Assembly: GCF_002949795.1 (NCBI RefSeq)
Contig: NZ_CP026692.1
Location: 679,501-743,500, forward strand
Direction: 5' to 3'
Length of the DNA stretch: 64,000 nucleotides
DNA from: Nostoc sp. 'Lobaria pulmonaria (5183) cyanobiont'
GTDB lineage: Bacteria; Cyanobacteriota; Cyanobacteriia; Cyanobacteriales; Nostocaceae
In this document: piece by piece, positions 1 to 9,056 of the stretch
Layout: every line of letters begins with the position of its first letter
How positions within the stretch are numbered: the stretch's first letter is position 1
The notes under the pieces: generated by a model
Told to the model about the DNA's origin: nothing
What the model saw: only the letters and a program-made list of their open reading frames with translations
The model's database searches: none
Made by a program: the position numbers and the translations under genes

Positions 1-1
1 T

Positions 2-304
2 GGTCTAGAAGAACGAGTTGATTATTACCCAGACAATCTTTCTGGTGGACAAAAACAAAGAATTGCGATCGCCCGCGCCTTGGTGAATCGTCCCCCCTTG
101 GTACTAGCAGACGAACCAACAGCAGCATTAGACAAACAATCAGGACGCGATGTTGTGGAAATAATGCAGAGTCTAGCCAAAAATCAGGGAACTACTATCT
201 TATTAGTGACACACGACAACCGCATTTTAGACATAGCCGATCGCATCGTAGAAATGGAAGATGGTCTTCTAACCCGTAATTCTTCTAATACAGTTATTCA
301 GTGA
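2..304 (+). CDS. DevA-family ABC transporter ATP-binding protein, 3' part
   Basis: Only the C-terminal 100 residues are present; the reading frame is open to the left edge, so the gene starts outside the window. Visible motifs are the ABC signature LSGGQKQRIAIARA, the Walker B/D-loop LADEPTAALD and the H-loop LVTHDNR, in the right order. The wording around DKQSGRDVVEIMQ matches the DevA-type ATPases of heterocystous cyanobacteria, which power DevBCA exporters (glycolipid export to the heterocyst envelope in the best known case). Several DevA paralogs exist per genome, so the exact substrate is unknown. The membrane and adaptor subunits would be expected upstream, outside the window. Confidence 0.9.
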   Translation, partial: GLEERVDYYPDNLSGGQKQRIAIARALVNRPPLVLADEPTAALDKQSGRDVVEIMQSLAKNQGTTILLVTHDNRILDIADRIVEMEDGLLTRNSSNTVIQ

Positions 305-480
305 TGATTTTAGTCATTAGTCATTTGTCTTTTGTCCTTTGTCCTTTGTCATTTGTCCTTTGTTTTTTACCATCGATCCAAAATTAATGACCATTACTTC
401 TCTACGATAGGCTGCGCCAACGACTACGCTCAGTACAAGTGACTAATGACTAATGACCAATGACCAATGACAGCCATAAT
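305..480. repeat. STRR heptamer repeats between genes
   Basis: Two runs of degenerate heptamers fill most of this spacer: a TCATTTG/TCCTTTG type at about 312-363 and an ACTAATG/ACCAATG type at about 437-472. The second is roughly the inverse complement of the first, so the spacer could fold. This is the STRR class typical of Nostocales. No gene is seen. Confidence 0.8.
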
Positions 481-483
481 TTA

Positions 484-1305
484 TTATCTAGCCGAGCCTG
501 ATTTTTTAATTCCAGATGACTTTGGCGGAGTTGGAGTATTTGGTTGGCGACTAGTACGAAAAGTCACATTCACGCCTTCATTTGATTGTTCTAGCACCAG
601 TAGAGGCGTAGGTTTAGCCTTTTGATCCCAATGCATAGTAGCAATCCGACCTTGAATTATTGGCTGCCAACTATCTTCGTCTTCTATGGGGCTTAAGTAA
701 GTTTCTATACAATCAATAATTTGACTAATAGTTGCAGAAGTTGCTTGTGTCGGTAATTTCATTAACTTGATTTGAATCCGAAACAGCACCCGTTTAGCAG
801 AATTCCCTGGACTACCAGTCTCATATTCGACATCAAAAATTTCATCCACTTGCCGTCCAGCGCTATTAGCAATTCCGACCGATCCAAGTTGTGCTTGATT
901 TGGACGCAGGGCTTGAGAAATTTTTTCTTTGATCTGAATCTTTATTTGATTAAGAATTGCAAAATGAAACACCTCCTCTGACATCCGCATTCGCAGATAA
1001 TCCAGGTTAAAGTCCCGTGAATTCACCAAATCGGGATTAGTTTCCATTTTGCGAATTGTTTCCAGCGCCAGCTTAAACTTTTTCTCTAGTTCTCGCGCGC
1101 GGAATTGTTCAAACTTAAGTTTTTTCTCCAGCTTATCCTTCTGGAGTTTAATATACACAATCAAAGCAATCACCACTAAAGCCAGTCCTCCAGAAGTTAC
1201 CAACAATAAAGATGGTATTTCAGGATTACTTGCTGGCACTTCCTGGGATGCCTTTTTAGTAGTCTTTTTCCCAGAGGATTGGGCAAGAAACATTGAAGTG
1301 GACAT
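484..1305 (-). CDS. conserved membrane-anchored hypothetical protein
   Basis: Function not recognised. About 273 residues from the ATG at 1305; a TTG 45 bases upstream is in frame but the ATG is the more ordinary start. The N-terminus is followed by a single transmembrane helix (LLLVTSGGLALVVIALIVYI) and then a charged, Lys/Glu-rich stretch likely to be coiled coil (KDKLEKKLKFEQFRARELEKK). The remainder is a soluble alpha/beta-looking domain, and the tail is Pro/Ser/Lys rich. The layout (helix anchor, coiled coil, soluble domain) suggests a membrane-tethered cytoplasmic or periplasmic protein. It is convergent with nothing obvious and is separated from the HAD gene by a 100-bp divergent promoter region. 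Confidence 0.7.
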   Translation of the reverse strand: MSTSMFLAQSSGKKTTKKASQEVPASNPEIPSLLLVTSGGLALVVIALIVYIKLQKDKLEKKLKFEQFRARELEKKFKLALETIRKMETNPDLVNSRDFNLDYLRMRMSEEVFHFAILNQIKIQIKEKISQALRPNQAQLGSVGIANSAGRQVDEIFDVEYETGSPGNSAKRVLFRIQIKLMKLPTQATSATISQIIDCIETYLSPIEDEDSWQPIIQGRIATMHWDQKAKPTPLLVLEQSNEGVNVTFRTSRQPNTPTPPKSSGIKKSGSAR

Positions 1306-1409
1306 GGTTGGAAACTGAAAAACTTGACTCCTGATGTTTAGGATGCCCAAATCTTCAAGGTCATCTTGCTGTATGATTAATATTTTTTACAGCGTTTTAC
1401 AAATCGTAT

Positions 1410-2207
1410 ATGTCCAGACATTTGAGCCTCTCTCCCCTATCTGAGGTTTCATCTACAAGCTTTAGCAAGATTCGTCTGATAGCCACAGATATGGATGGCA
1501 CTCTGACTAGACAAGGAAAATTTACTCCAGCACTGCTACAAGCTTTAGAGGATTTAGCCGCAGCTGATATTAAGGTGCTAATTGTCACCGGACGTTCTGC
1601 TGGGTGGGTAAGTGGATTGAGTAGTTTGATGCCAGTGGCAGGTGCTATGGCAGAAAATGGTGGTTTATACTTTCCACCTGGAAATCAGAAACCAGTAGTT
1701 TTAACACCCATTCCCGATTTAGTTCACCATCGCCAGCACTTGGCTACAACTTTTGAGAATTTACAAATTAAATTTCCCCAAATCCAAGAATCTGCTGATA
1801 ATCGCTTTCGCGTCACCGACTGGACTTTTGATGTAGCTGGTTTGAGTCAAGATGAACTACAAACCATAGACAATCTCTGTCAACAAATGGGTTGGGGATT
1901 TACCTATAGCAACGTGCAGTGTCACATTAAACCGCAAGGACAAGATAAAGCTGTGGGATTGTTGCAGGTATTACGCGAATATTTGCCCCAGTACTCATCA
2001 GAACAAATTGTCACTGTGGGTAATAGCCCCAATGATGAAAGTTTATTTGATCGGCGTTATTTTCCTGTTTCTGTAGGCGTGGCCAACGTCCTGGAATATG
2101 TGAATCAATTGAAATATCAGCCTGCTTACATTACTACTGCTGCCGAAGGGGAAGGTTTTTGTGAATTATCTAGTTATATTTTAAAAAGCTTGTACATCCC
2201 AAGTTAG
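1410..2207 (+). CDS. HAD-superfamily (type IIB, Cof/SPP-like) phosphatase
   Basis: 265 residues. HAD motif I is DMDGTLT (nucleophile Asp27 and Asp29), motif II lies in VLIVTGRS near 55-62, the motif III lysine is probably Lys179, and motif IV is GNSPNDE at 203-209. The C2-type cap between them places it with Cof-like/sucrose-phosphatase-like hydrolases that dephosphorylate sugar phosphates or phosphoglycolate in the cytoplasm. The substrate cannot be told from sequence. The ATG at 1410 leaves a 20-residue leader before the first strand; the next in-frame Met is in DMDG, so 1410 is the only sensible ATG start. Confidence 0.85.
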   Translation: MSRHLSLSPLSEVSSTSFSKIRLIATDMDGTLTRQGKFTPALLQALEDLAAADIKVLIVTGRSAGWVSGLSSLMPVAGAMAENGGLYFPPGNQKPVVLTPIPDLVHHRQHLATTFENLQIKFPQIQESADNRFRVTDWTFDVAGLSQDELQTIDNLCQQMGWGFTYSNVQCHIKPQGQDKAVGLLQVLREYLPQYSSEQIVTVGNSPNDESLFDRRYFPVSVGVANVLEYVNQLKYQPAYITTAAEGEGFCELSSYILKSLYIPS

Positions 2208-2257
2208 AGAGAAGTAGAGTTGTTCTACAATAATCTCGTAGCACTGAGTTTACAACC

Positions 2258-3040
2258 ATGACAGCTACTCTACCTGTTAGTGTCGAATCAGAAATCTTCT
2301 ACCCCAGTGCTGATGGTCAACCAGTGGCAGAAACCTACGACCACCTTTATGCTTTACTAACTACCTTAGAAGTCCTGAAACAGTATCTGGCAAATCGTCA
2401 GGCAACAGTATTGGGAAATCAATTTCTTTACTATGCACAGGGCTTTCCCAAATTGCGGGTAGCCCCAGATGTAATGGTGATTTTTGATGTTGCACCTGGC
2501 GGTCGGGACAACTATAAAGTTTGGGAAGAGGGTCAAGTACCCACAGTTATTTTTGAAATGACATCCTTTGGGACTAAGGGACAAGACGAAATCTTCAAAA
2601 AGACCCTTTATGAACAGCTAGGTGTCAAGGAATACTGGCTATTTGACCCTAAAGGCGAGTGGGTGGAACAACAGTTACGTGGCTATCGGCTGCGGGGAGA
2701 AATCTACGAACCGATACAAGATGGACGCAGTGAACCGTTACAACTACGCTTGGTAGTTGAGGGAAGGCTAATTGGATTTTACCTTGAGGATACAGGGGAA
2801 AAATTACTGATACCTGATGAACTGGTAGAGGCTTTAAGGCAGGAAATTTTAGCAAGACAGCAAGCAGAAGAACTAGTAGAACAAGAACGCCAACGAGCAG
2901 AACAAGAACGCCAACGAGCAGAACAAGAACGCCAACGAGCAGAACAAGAACGCCAACGAGCAGAACAGGCAGAATTGCAGATAGAAAAATTAAAGGCAAG
3001 GTTGCGATCGCTCAATCTAGACCCCGATACTATTGAGTAA
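2258..3040 (+). CDS. Uma2-family (DUF820) putative endonuclease with coiled-coil tail
   Basis: 260 residues. The core (about 15-185) has the Uma2 fold signatures: APDVMVIFDV with Asp71, VIFEMTS with Glu100, and LYEQLGVKEYWLFDP. These correspond to a PD-(D/E)xK-type nuclease centre, and the family is hugely expanded in cyanobacteria. Biological role of the family is not established; many copies are thought to be derived from mobile elements. The C-terminal 60 residues are a Gln/Glu/Arg coiled coil encoded by a perfect 21-bp tandem repeat (2879-2962). The ATG at 2258 is used. Confidence 0.85.
   Translation: MTATLPVSVESEIFYPSADGQPVAETYDHLYALLTTLEVLKQYLANRQATVLGNQFLYYAQGFPKLRVAPDVMVIFDVAPGGRDNYKVWEEGQVPTVIFEMTSFGTKGQDEIFKKTLYEQLGVKEYWLFDPKGEWVEQQLRGYRLRGEIYEPIQDGRSEPLQLRLVVEGRLIGFYLEDTGEKLLIPDELVEALRQEILARQQAEELVEQERQRAEQERQRAEQERQRAEQERQRAEQAELQIEKLKARLRSLNLDPDTIE
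2879..2962 (+). repeat. 21-bp coding tandem repeat, four perfect copies
   Basis: Four identical 21-bp units in phase with the Uma2 reading frame, each coding EQERQRA, followed by a partial unit. They extend the coiled-coil tail by whole heptads, so copy-number change would keep both the frame and the coiled-coil register. Confidence 0.9.
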
Positions 3041-3218
3041 CCCGCAAGGTGTAATTCCAGAAGTTACTGTAGCTACGCACTTGTTCAGTGGCATAATCAA
3101 CCGCTTTAAGTATTCTGCGATGGACGCTGCCGATCGCAAAATGCGAGAAACTATCGACGATCAGATCGAACAACGGCGACAAAAACCCAAACCCCAAGAT
3201 CGAGAAGACCGCGAGTAG
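3033..3218 (+). CDS. small hypothetical protein (uncertain)
   Basis: 61 codons from a TTG that overlaps the end of the Uma2 gene by 8 bases. Composition is hydrophilic with an Arg/Asp/Lys-rich end (QRRQKPKPQDREDRE). An internal ATG near 3120 could also start it. It sits just before a good terminator hairpin, which fits a short last gene of the Uma2 transcript, but no family is recognised and it may not be translated. Confidence 0.3.
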   Translation: MSNPQGVIPEVTVATHLFSGIINRFKYSAMDAADRKMRETIDDQIEQRRQKPKPQDREDRE

Positions 3219-3254
3219 ACCTTTAAAACAGCAAGATTTTTATTACTACAAGCA

Positions 3255-3293
3255 TAGTGCTGCTCGATTGTTGAGTAGGCAGCACTATTTTCT
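3255..3293 (+). terminator. Rho-independent-like terminator
   Basis: A perfect 9-bp stem, TAGTGCTGC (3255-3263) with GCAGCACTA (3279-3287), followed by ATTTTCTT. It ends the Uma2 transcript before rpsB. A second dyad, CTTGACC-N6-GGTCAAG (3292-3311), follows immediately. Confidence 0.7.
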
Positions 3294-3372
3294 TGACCTG
3301 ACTCGGTCAAGCAACTACAACTCTTCAGAATATGCTAACCTAGTATAGTTAACTAATCTCGCACATCTAAGA

Positions 3373-3425
3373 ATTCGGGTGTTTCCCGATTGGGAAATGC
3401 ACTTGGATGGAGGTTTAACCCGAAT
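3373..3425 (+). promoter_or_regulatory. structured rpsB leader RNA (predicted)
   Basis: Two nested stems lie just upstream of the rpsB ribosome-binding site. The outer stem is ATTCGGGT (3373-3380) with ACCCGAAT (3418-3425), a perfect 8 bp. The inner hairpin is TTTCCC (3382-3387) with GGGAAA (3392-3397) and a GATT loop. The likely Shine-Dalgarno GGAG (3427-3430) starts two bases after the outer stem. S2 operons in other bacteria are autoregulated through leader RNA, so a similar role is plausible here but not shown. Confidence 0.5.
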
Positions 3426-3441
3426 CGGAGTTGAAAAATAT

Positions 3442-4236
3442 ATGCCAGTAGTTTCATTGGCTCAAATGATGGAGTCAGGGGTTCACTTTGGGCATCAGAC
3501 CCGGCGTTGGAACCCAAAAATGTCTCCTTACATTTATACTTCCCGCAATGGCGTGCATATTATCGACTTGGTGCAAACTGCCCAGTTGATGGATAATGCT
3601 TACAACTATATGCGATCGCACGCAGAACAAGGGAAAAAATTTCTTTTTGTCGGCACTAAGCGCCAAGCAGCTGGAATTATTGCTCAAGAAGCTAGCCGTT
3701 GTGGTTCCCACTACATTAACCAACGCTGGTTGGGCGGAATGTTGACCAATTGGGCAACCATCAAAACACGGGTTGACCGTCTGAAAGATTTAGAACGCCG
3801 TGAAGAAACTGGCGCACTAGATTTATTACCGAAAAAAGAAGCATCAATGCTACGTCGGGAAATGACGAAGCTCCAGAAATACTTGGGTGGCATTAAAACA
3901 ATGCGAAAAGTGCCCGACATCGTGGTAATCGTAGACCAACGCCGGGAATATAACGCAGTTCAAGAATGCCAAAAGCTGAATATTCCCATTGTGTCCATGT
4001 TGGATACAAACTGTGACCCCGATGTAGTAGATATCCCCATTCCAGCAAACGACGATGCTATCAGATCGATTAAACTGATAGTCGGAAAATTGGCAGATGC
4101 CATTTATGAAGGTCGTCACGGTCAGCTGGATGTTGAAGATGATTACGAAGATTACGACGGTAGTGAGTATGACGAAGACTACGAAGAAACCGAATATACT
4201 GATGCCGTAATTCCTGACGAGGAAACAGAAGAATAG
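3442..4236 (+). CDS. rpsB: 30S ribosomal protein S2
   Basis: 264 residues from the ATG at 3442, with GGAG 11 bases upstream. An upstream in-frame GTG at 3379 would lie inside the leader stem and add residues that S2 does not have. Core S2 sequence is clear: [49 protein letters not shown] and [11 protein letters not shown]. The protein binds 16S rRNA at the back of the 30S subunit. The C-terminal 30 residues form a highly acidic tail (Asp/Glu/Tyr repeats) common in cyanobacterial S2. Followed by tsf, the classic order. Confidence 0.97.
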   Translation: MPVVSLAQMMESGVHFGHQTRRWNPKMSPYIYTSRNGVHIIDLVQTAQLMDNAYNYMRSHAEQGKKFLFVGTKRQAAGIIAQEASRCGSHYINQRWLGGMLTNWATIKTRVDRLKDLERREETGALDLLPKKEASMLRREMTKLQKYLGGIKTMRKVPDIVVIVDQRREYNAVQECQKLNIPIVSMLDTNCDPDVVDIPIPANDDAIRSIKLIVGKLADAIYEGRHGQLDVEDDYEDYDGSEYDEDYEETEYTDAVIPDEETEE

Positions 4237-4430
4237 TGCTGAGTCAAGAGTGCTGAGTGCTGAGTAAGATAGAAAGACTCAGCAAATTGAATAGTGCTGA
4301 GTCTTGATTTTTGAAGTTGTAAGTTGTGATTTGTCAATGAAGAATAAAATTGATAACTGAACACTCAAAACTCAGCACGGGCTAAACGCCCCGCTAACGC
4401 TAACAAAACTCAGTACTCAGTACTAAATTA
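4237..4430. repeat. STRR heptamers between rpsB and tsf
   Basis: Several copies of a GCTGAGT-type heptamer (4238-4300) and the opposite-strand ACTCAG type (4366-4425) fill the rpsB-tsf spacer. The two blocks are complementary and could form a long imperfect stem inside an rpsB-tsf transcript. Confidence 0.75.
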
Positions 4431-4474
4431 GGTGAGTGATTACAACTCGAGGTCAAGTTAGGAATTGAGGCAAA

Positions 4475-5419
4475 ATGGCGGAAATATCTGCAAAACTCGT
4501 CCAAGAGCTACGCCAAAAAACTGGTGCCGGCATGATGGACTGCAAAAAGGCGCTGATAGAGACTGAAGGCAACGTAGAAGAAGCCGCAGACTGGCTACGG
4601 AAAAAGGGCATCTCTAAGGCGGGGGCAAAAAGCGATCGCATTGCGGCAGAAGGGCTAGTAGACACTTACATTCAGCCCAAAGGCCGAGTGGGTGTACTCA
4701 TAGAAGTCAACTGCCAAACCGACTTTGTTGCTCGTAACGAGGCTTTTAAAGCTTTAGTTAAGAATCTAGCAAAGCAAGCAGCGACAGCTAATAGTGTTGA
4801 GTCTTTGTTGGCTCAACCCTATATTGATAATGAAAGTGCGACTGTAGAAGAATTTATCAAGCAAACCATTGCCACCCTTGGTGAAAACATCCAAGTGCGC
4901 CGCTTTGTTAATTTTGCAATAGCAGAAGGCACACAAGGTGTAGTAGACAGCTACATTCACACTGGCGGTCGAGTTGGTGTATTAGTAGAACTAGGTTCCA
5001 AAACTGAGTCAGCAGCTGCTAATTCCGAGTTCCAAACCTTGGCACGGAACACTGCAATGCAAGTTGCGGCTTGTCCTAATGTCGAGTATGTGAGTGTAGA
5101 CCAAATCCCCGCCGAAGTTGCCCAAAAGGAAAAAGACATTGAAATGGGCAAGGATGATTTGGCGAACAAGCCTGAAAACATCAAAGAAAAAATTGTTCAA
5201 GGACGGATTGAAAAACGCTTGAAAGAATTGACTTTGCTCGATCAGCCTTACATTCGCGATCAGAGTATTTCCGTGGAAGACTTGATAAAGCAAGCGAAAG
5301 CACAATTAGGCGAAGAGATTCAAGTGAGTCGCTTTGTCCGTTATATACTGGGCGAAGGCATTGAAAAACAAGAAATGAGCTTTGCTGATGAAGTCGCTGC
5401 ACAAATGGGCACCAAGTAA
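4475..5419 (+). CDS. tsf: translation elongation factor Ts
   Basis: 314 residues, the usual length for Nostoc-type EF-Ts. It has the N-terminal UBA-like module ([19 protein letters not shown]), the TDFVARN motif at 82-88 that inserts into EF-Tu to release Mg-GDP, and two homologous core subdomains with matching phrases ([14 protein letters not shown] and [14 protein letters not shown]; then [10 protein letters not shown] and [10 protein letters not shown]). It recycles EF-Tu.GDP in the cytoplasm. It follows rpsB by 238 bp of repeat-rich spacer. Confidence 0.97.
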   Translation: MAEISAKLVQELRQKTGAGMMDCKKALIETEGNVEEAADWLRKKGISKAGAKSDRIAAEGLVDTYIQPKGRVGVLIEVNCQTDFVARNEAFKALVKNLAKQAATANSVESLLAQPYIDNESATVEEFIKQTIATLGENIQVRRFVNFAIAEGTQGVVDSYIHTGGRVGVLVELGSKTESAAANSEFQTLARNTAMQVAACPNVEYVSVDQIPAEVAQKEKDIEMGKDDLANKPENIKEKIVQGRIEKRLKELTLLDQPYIRDQSISVEDLIKQAKAQLGEEIQVSRFVRYILGEGIEKQEMSFADEVAAQMGTK

Positions 5420-5624
5420 GATTAGTCATTAGTCATTAGTCTGTACCAAGGACAAATGACTCTTTACAAAACAGGTCAGGTTATTTGCTTGGCCTGTATT
5501 TTATTTAGTAAAGACAGAAAATTTCGCATTTAATTTAAAATCTAAAATTCTCTAAAAAGTTATCCTAAAATAAGTTTGTACATTTGTACTATGTAATGGT
5601 TCAGATGGGCAAGAGCGAAAAAAT

Positions 5625-6488
5625 ATGGCAAGAGCAATCGAGCGAATTGAGCAGGATATTGCAGCACTCCAAGAAGCGATCCGGGCGATCGCAATCGAAC
5701 TAAAAAGCGCTTATGCTAGTTATCTAAACACCTTGGGGCTAGCTGTACGCAAACAGTTGATTCTCGCGAGTTACCACCTCTGTACCCAAGGATATCCCGA
5801 AAACTTTTTGCATTTGTCATTGAATCAGCGCCAACAATTGCAACAAGCTATTCGTAAGTTGGGTCAACTGGCAGCTGAACAATTGCTCATTTATCTTAAA
5901 AGTGAAGAATCAGGGGAAGATGAGGTGGATGAGGGAGATCAGATGGATGAGGTGGATGAGGTGGATGAGGAAGTAACATCCTCTTCATCTTCACTATTTC
6001 TGGACACTTCTAATTCTCACTATCTCACTGCCAACACCTCCGATCCTATAGAACTGGCAAAATGGCAACAGAAATTAGAAGAGGCTGCGCAAGATATACT
6101 GAAAAAACTTTCGCATGATGCTAATCTTTTGTTGCAAAAAGCTGGAGTATTACCGAAAAAATTACCAGAACCGATTTTAGCAGCGGCGGCGGCAGCATCA
6201 GAAGCATCTGCTGAGGTAATGCCGGGGCCACCCAATTTATTAAACTTAGTAATTGAAATTGAAAATGAGCAACAGTCAGAAGATTCTGGACTGACTCAAA
6301 TCATGGCTATTAACCTGCGGCTAGGAGAAATTGAATTTGCTGATGTGACACTTTCCTCTGAGCGCAAGCGAATCCGCAGTATTTTAGTTCAGCTAAACAA
6401 ACTAGGACGAGAGTATAAAAAGAGATATAAAGAAAAGGCGATCGCTGAAGCGGAAGCTGCATGGCGTGCTAGTTGGTTTGACGATTAG
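5625..6488 (+). CDS. conserved cyanobacterial hypothetical protein
   Basis: 287 residues, function not recognised. The N-terminal 100 residues are helical (IERIEQDIAALQEAIRAIA then HLSLNQRQQLQQAIRKLGQ). The middle (about 100-120) is a low-complexity acidic segment, Asp-Glu-Val/Met repeats encoded by a GATGAGGTG-type micro-repeat at 5932-5975. A Ser-rich linker and a second helical domain follow, ending in a basic coiled coil (KKRYKEKAIAEAEAAWRAS). It probably is co-transcribed with recG, from which it is separated by STRR sequence only. Confidence 0.75.
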   Translation: MARAIERIEQDIAALQEAIRAIAIELKSAYASYLNTLGLAVRKQLILASYHLCTQGYPENFLHLSLNQRQQLQQAIRKLGQLAAEQLLIYLKSEESGEDEVDEGDQMDEVDEVDEEVTSSSSSLFLDTSNSHYLTANTSDPIELAKWQQKLEEAAQDILKKLSHDANLLLQKAGVLPKKLPEPILAAAAAASEASAEVMPGPPNLLNLVIEIENEQQSEDSGLTQIMAINLRLGEIEFADVTLSSERKRIRSILVQLNKLGREYKKRYKEKAIAEAEAAWRASWFDD

Positions 6489-6580
6489 TCATTTGTCTTT
6501 TGTCCAGAGTCAAATGACCAATGACCAATGACAAATGACTAATGACAAATGACTAATGACTATTGACCAATGACTAATGA
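6486..6580. repeat. STRR block overlapping the recG start
   Basis: Heptamers of TCATTTG, ACCAATG and ACTAATG type run continuously to about 6580. The recG start codon (6570) and its first three codons are part of the repeat block. Confidence 0.85.
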
Positions 6581-9056
6581 AAAACCAGATTGGATACGAT
6601 TGCACAAAGCCTTGGCAATAGAAGCTGAACGTGGCTTTACAGACTTAATGGGCAGAGAATACCGTTTCAGTGAATTTCTGAGCCTAACTTTGGGCAAATT
6701 CCCAACAGGCTTACCCCAAATTGAACGCCGCCGTTGGCAAGGACTAGCGGTGCAATTTGCTAGTTATCCACATCTAGCACTGGAAGAAAGGCAGCATTTA
6801 GTAGCAGAAACTCGTAGATATCTTTCCCAACTACAGCAAGAGGAGCAGGGGGAGCAGGGGAGCAGGGGAGCAGAGGAGCAAGGGAGAATTTATAAATCCA
6901 AAATTAAAAATCCAAAATCTCCAATTGTTACTGAGGTGAGTCGGAGACTTGCACCAAAAATTGAGCAAAAACTCAGTGATTTACCAGAAATAGGTTTTAA
7001 AAAAGCTGATAATTTGGCACGGCTTGGTTTACATACCGTCCGTGACTTGCTTTTCTACTATCCTCGTGACCATATTGATTATGCGCGTCAGGTGAATATC
7101 CGCGAGTTACAGGCGGGTGAGACAGTGACAATAGTGGCTACAGTGAAGCGTTGCAACTGCTTTACTAGCCCTAAAAATCAGAAATTATCAATTTTAGAAT
7201 TGGTAGTAAAAGACAACAGCGGTCAAATCAAAATTGGCCGTTTTTACGCAGGTACGCGCTTTAGCAGTCGCGCTTGGCAAGAAAGTTTAAAACGCCGTTA
7301 TGCAGTAGGTAGCATTCTAGCAGCCTGTGGGTTGGTGAAAGAAAGTAAATACGGCTTGACACTGGATAATCCAGAACTAGAGGTTTTAGCAAATCCAGGA
7401 GATACGATTGAGTCGCTAAATATTGGGCGGATAGTGCCAATTTATGGACTAACTGAAGGCGTGGTGGCGAATACAGTGCGACAGGCGGTAATTGCTGCTT
7501 TACCTGCTGCGGCTAACCTGAAAGATCCTTTGCCAAGTGGTTTGCGGCAGAAGTATGGTTTGATGGAATTAAAAGATGCGATCGCTAATATCCATTTTCC
7601 CAGCGATAGCGCCGTCTTGCAAGTTGCCCGTCGTCGCCTAGTCTTTGATGAATTTTTCTACCTACAACTTGGGTTACTGCAACGTCAACAGCAAGCAAGA
7701 GCGATTCAAACCAGCGCCATCCTTGTCCCACGCGGTCAACTTGTAGAGAAATTTCACGAAATACTGCCTTTTCAACTCACTGGCGCACAGCAACGAGTTC
7801 TCAACGACATTCTCAACGATTTACAAAAAACTGTGCCAATGAATCGTTTGGTGCAAGGTGATGTCGGTTCTGGTAAAACAGTCGTCGCCGTGCTAGCTAT
7901 CCTCGCAGCAATTCAATCTGGCTACCAAGCGGCGCTGATGGCTCCCACAGAAGTTTTGGCAGAACAACATTATCGCAAGTTAGTTAGCTGGTTTAATCTG
8001 CTCCATTTACCAGTGGAATTACTTACAGGTTCGACTAAAGCGGCGAAACGAAGACAAATACATTCTCAGTTAGGAACTGGTGAATTACCTCTGTTAGTAG
8101 GAACCCATGCGTTGATTCAAGACCCTGTAAACTTCCAACAACTAGGGTTAGTAGTCATAGATGAACAGCATCGCTTTGGGGTAGAACAACGGGCACGTTT
8201 GCAGCAAAAAGGCAATCAACCTCATGTGTTAACTATGACAGCTACCCCAATTCCCCGAACCTTAGCACTGACGATACACGGGGATTTGGATGTGAGCCAA
8301 ATTGATGAGTTACCACCGGGACGGCAAAAGATTCAGACAACAGTATTGTCAGGTCAGCAACGCAACCATGCTTACGACCTGATCCGGCGAGAAATTGTCC
8401 AAGGTAGACAAGTTTATGTGGTTTTGCCCTTGGTGGAAGAATCAGAAAAATTAGATTTGCGATCGGCTGTGGAGGAGCATCAAAAGTTACAAGAAAGTGT
8501 TTTTCCCGATTTTCAAGTTGGGTTGCTGCACGGTCGCATGAGTTCAGCCGAAAAGGATGAAGCAATAACCAAATTCCGTGATAACCAAACGCAAATTTTG
8601 GTTTCTACTACTGTTGTTGAAGTAGGTGTAGACGTACCTAATGCTACAGTAATGCTCATTGAAAATGCAGAGCGATTTGGCTTATCGCAACTGCACCAAC
8701 TGCGGGGGCGTGTTGGTCGGGGTACGGCTCAGTCCTACTGTCTGTTGATGAGCAGTTCTAGAAGCCCTGATGCTCAACAACGATTGAAGGTGTTGGAACA
8801 ATCTCAGGATGGCTTTTTCATCTCCGAGATGGATATGCGTTTTCGTGGCCCAGGGCAAGTACTGGGAACTCGTCAATCTGGAGTGCCAGATTTTACCTTG
8901 GCGAGTTTGGTTGACGATGAGGAAGTTTTACTTTTAGCGCGGCAAGCAGCGGAGAAAATAATAGAGATGGATGTTACTTTAGAGCGTTGGTATTTAATGA
9001 AAGAAGAGTTGAAGTATCGGTATGAGCGCTTAATGGGTGGGGCAATTTTGACATAA
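6570..9056 (+). CDS. recG: ATP-dependent DNA helicase RecG
   Basis: 828 residues. RecG remodels stalled replication forks and Holliday junctions. An N-terminal cyanobacterial extension (about 1-130) precedes the wedge/OB domain (LPEIGFKKADNLARLGLHTV, DLLFYYPRDHIDY). The helicase motor follows: motif I GDVGSGKT near residue 430, motif II DEQH near 530, motif III TATPIPRTLAL, and the C-terminal LRGRVGRG and MDMRFRGPGQVLGTRQSG. The extension holds a Gly/Glu/Gln run at about 92-106 followed by IYKSKIKNPKSP, both encoded by repeat sequence (6839-6920). The ATG at 6570 itself lies in an STRR array, so the true start could be a later Met such as the one in DLMGREYRF. Confidence 0.95.
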   Translation: MTNEKPDWIRLHKALAIEAERGFTDLMGREYRFSEFLSLTLGKFPTGLPQIERRRWQGLAVQFASYPHLALEERQHLVAETRRYLSQLQQEEQGEQGSRGAEEQGRIYKSKIKNPKSPIVTEVSRRLAPKIEQKLSDLPEIGFKKADNLARLGLHTVRDLLFYYPRDHIDYARQVNIRELQAGETVTIVATVKRCNCFTSPKNQKLSILELVVKDNSGQIKIGRFYAGTRFSSRAWQESLKRRYAVGSILAACGLVKESKYGLTLDNPELEVLANPGDTIESLNIGRIVPIYGLTEGVVANTVRQAVIAALPAAANLKDPLPSGLRQKYGLMELKDAIANIHFPSDSAVLQVARRRLVFDEFFYLQLGLLQRQQQARAIQTSAILVPRGQLVEKFHEILPFQLTGAQQRVLNDILNDLQKTVPMNRLVQGDVGSGKTVVAVLAILAAIQSGYQAALMAPTEVLAEQHYRKLVSWFNLLHLPVELLTGSTKAAKRRQIHSQLGTGELPLLVGTHALIQDPVNFQQLGLVVIDEQHRFGVEQRARLQQKGNQPHVLTMTATPIPRTLALTIHGDLDVSQIDELPPGRQKIQTTVLSGQQRNHAYDLIRREIVQGRQVYVVLPLVEESEKLDLRSAVEEHQKLQESVFPDFQVGLLHGRMSSAEKDEAITKFRDNQTQILVSTTVVEVGVDVPNATVMLIENAERFGLSQLHQLRGRVGRGTAQSYCLLMSSSRSPDAQQRLKVLEQSQDGFFISEMDMRFRGPGQVLGTRQSGVPDFTLASLVDDEEVLLLARQAAEKIIEMDVTLERWYLMKEELKYRYERLMGGAILT

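Noticed and set aside
2649..3015. Leu/Val-rich and Arg/Ser/Cys-rich open frames antisense to the Uma2 gene
   Set aside because: They are shadows of the 21-bp coiled-coil repeat.
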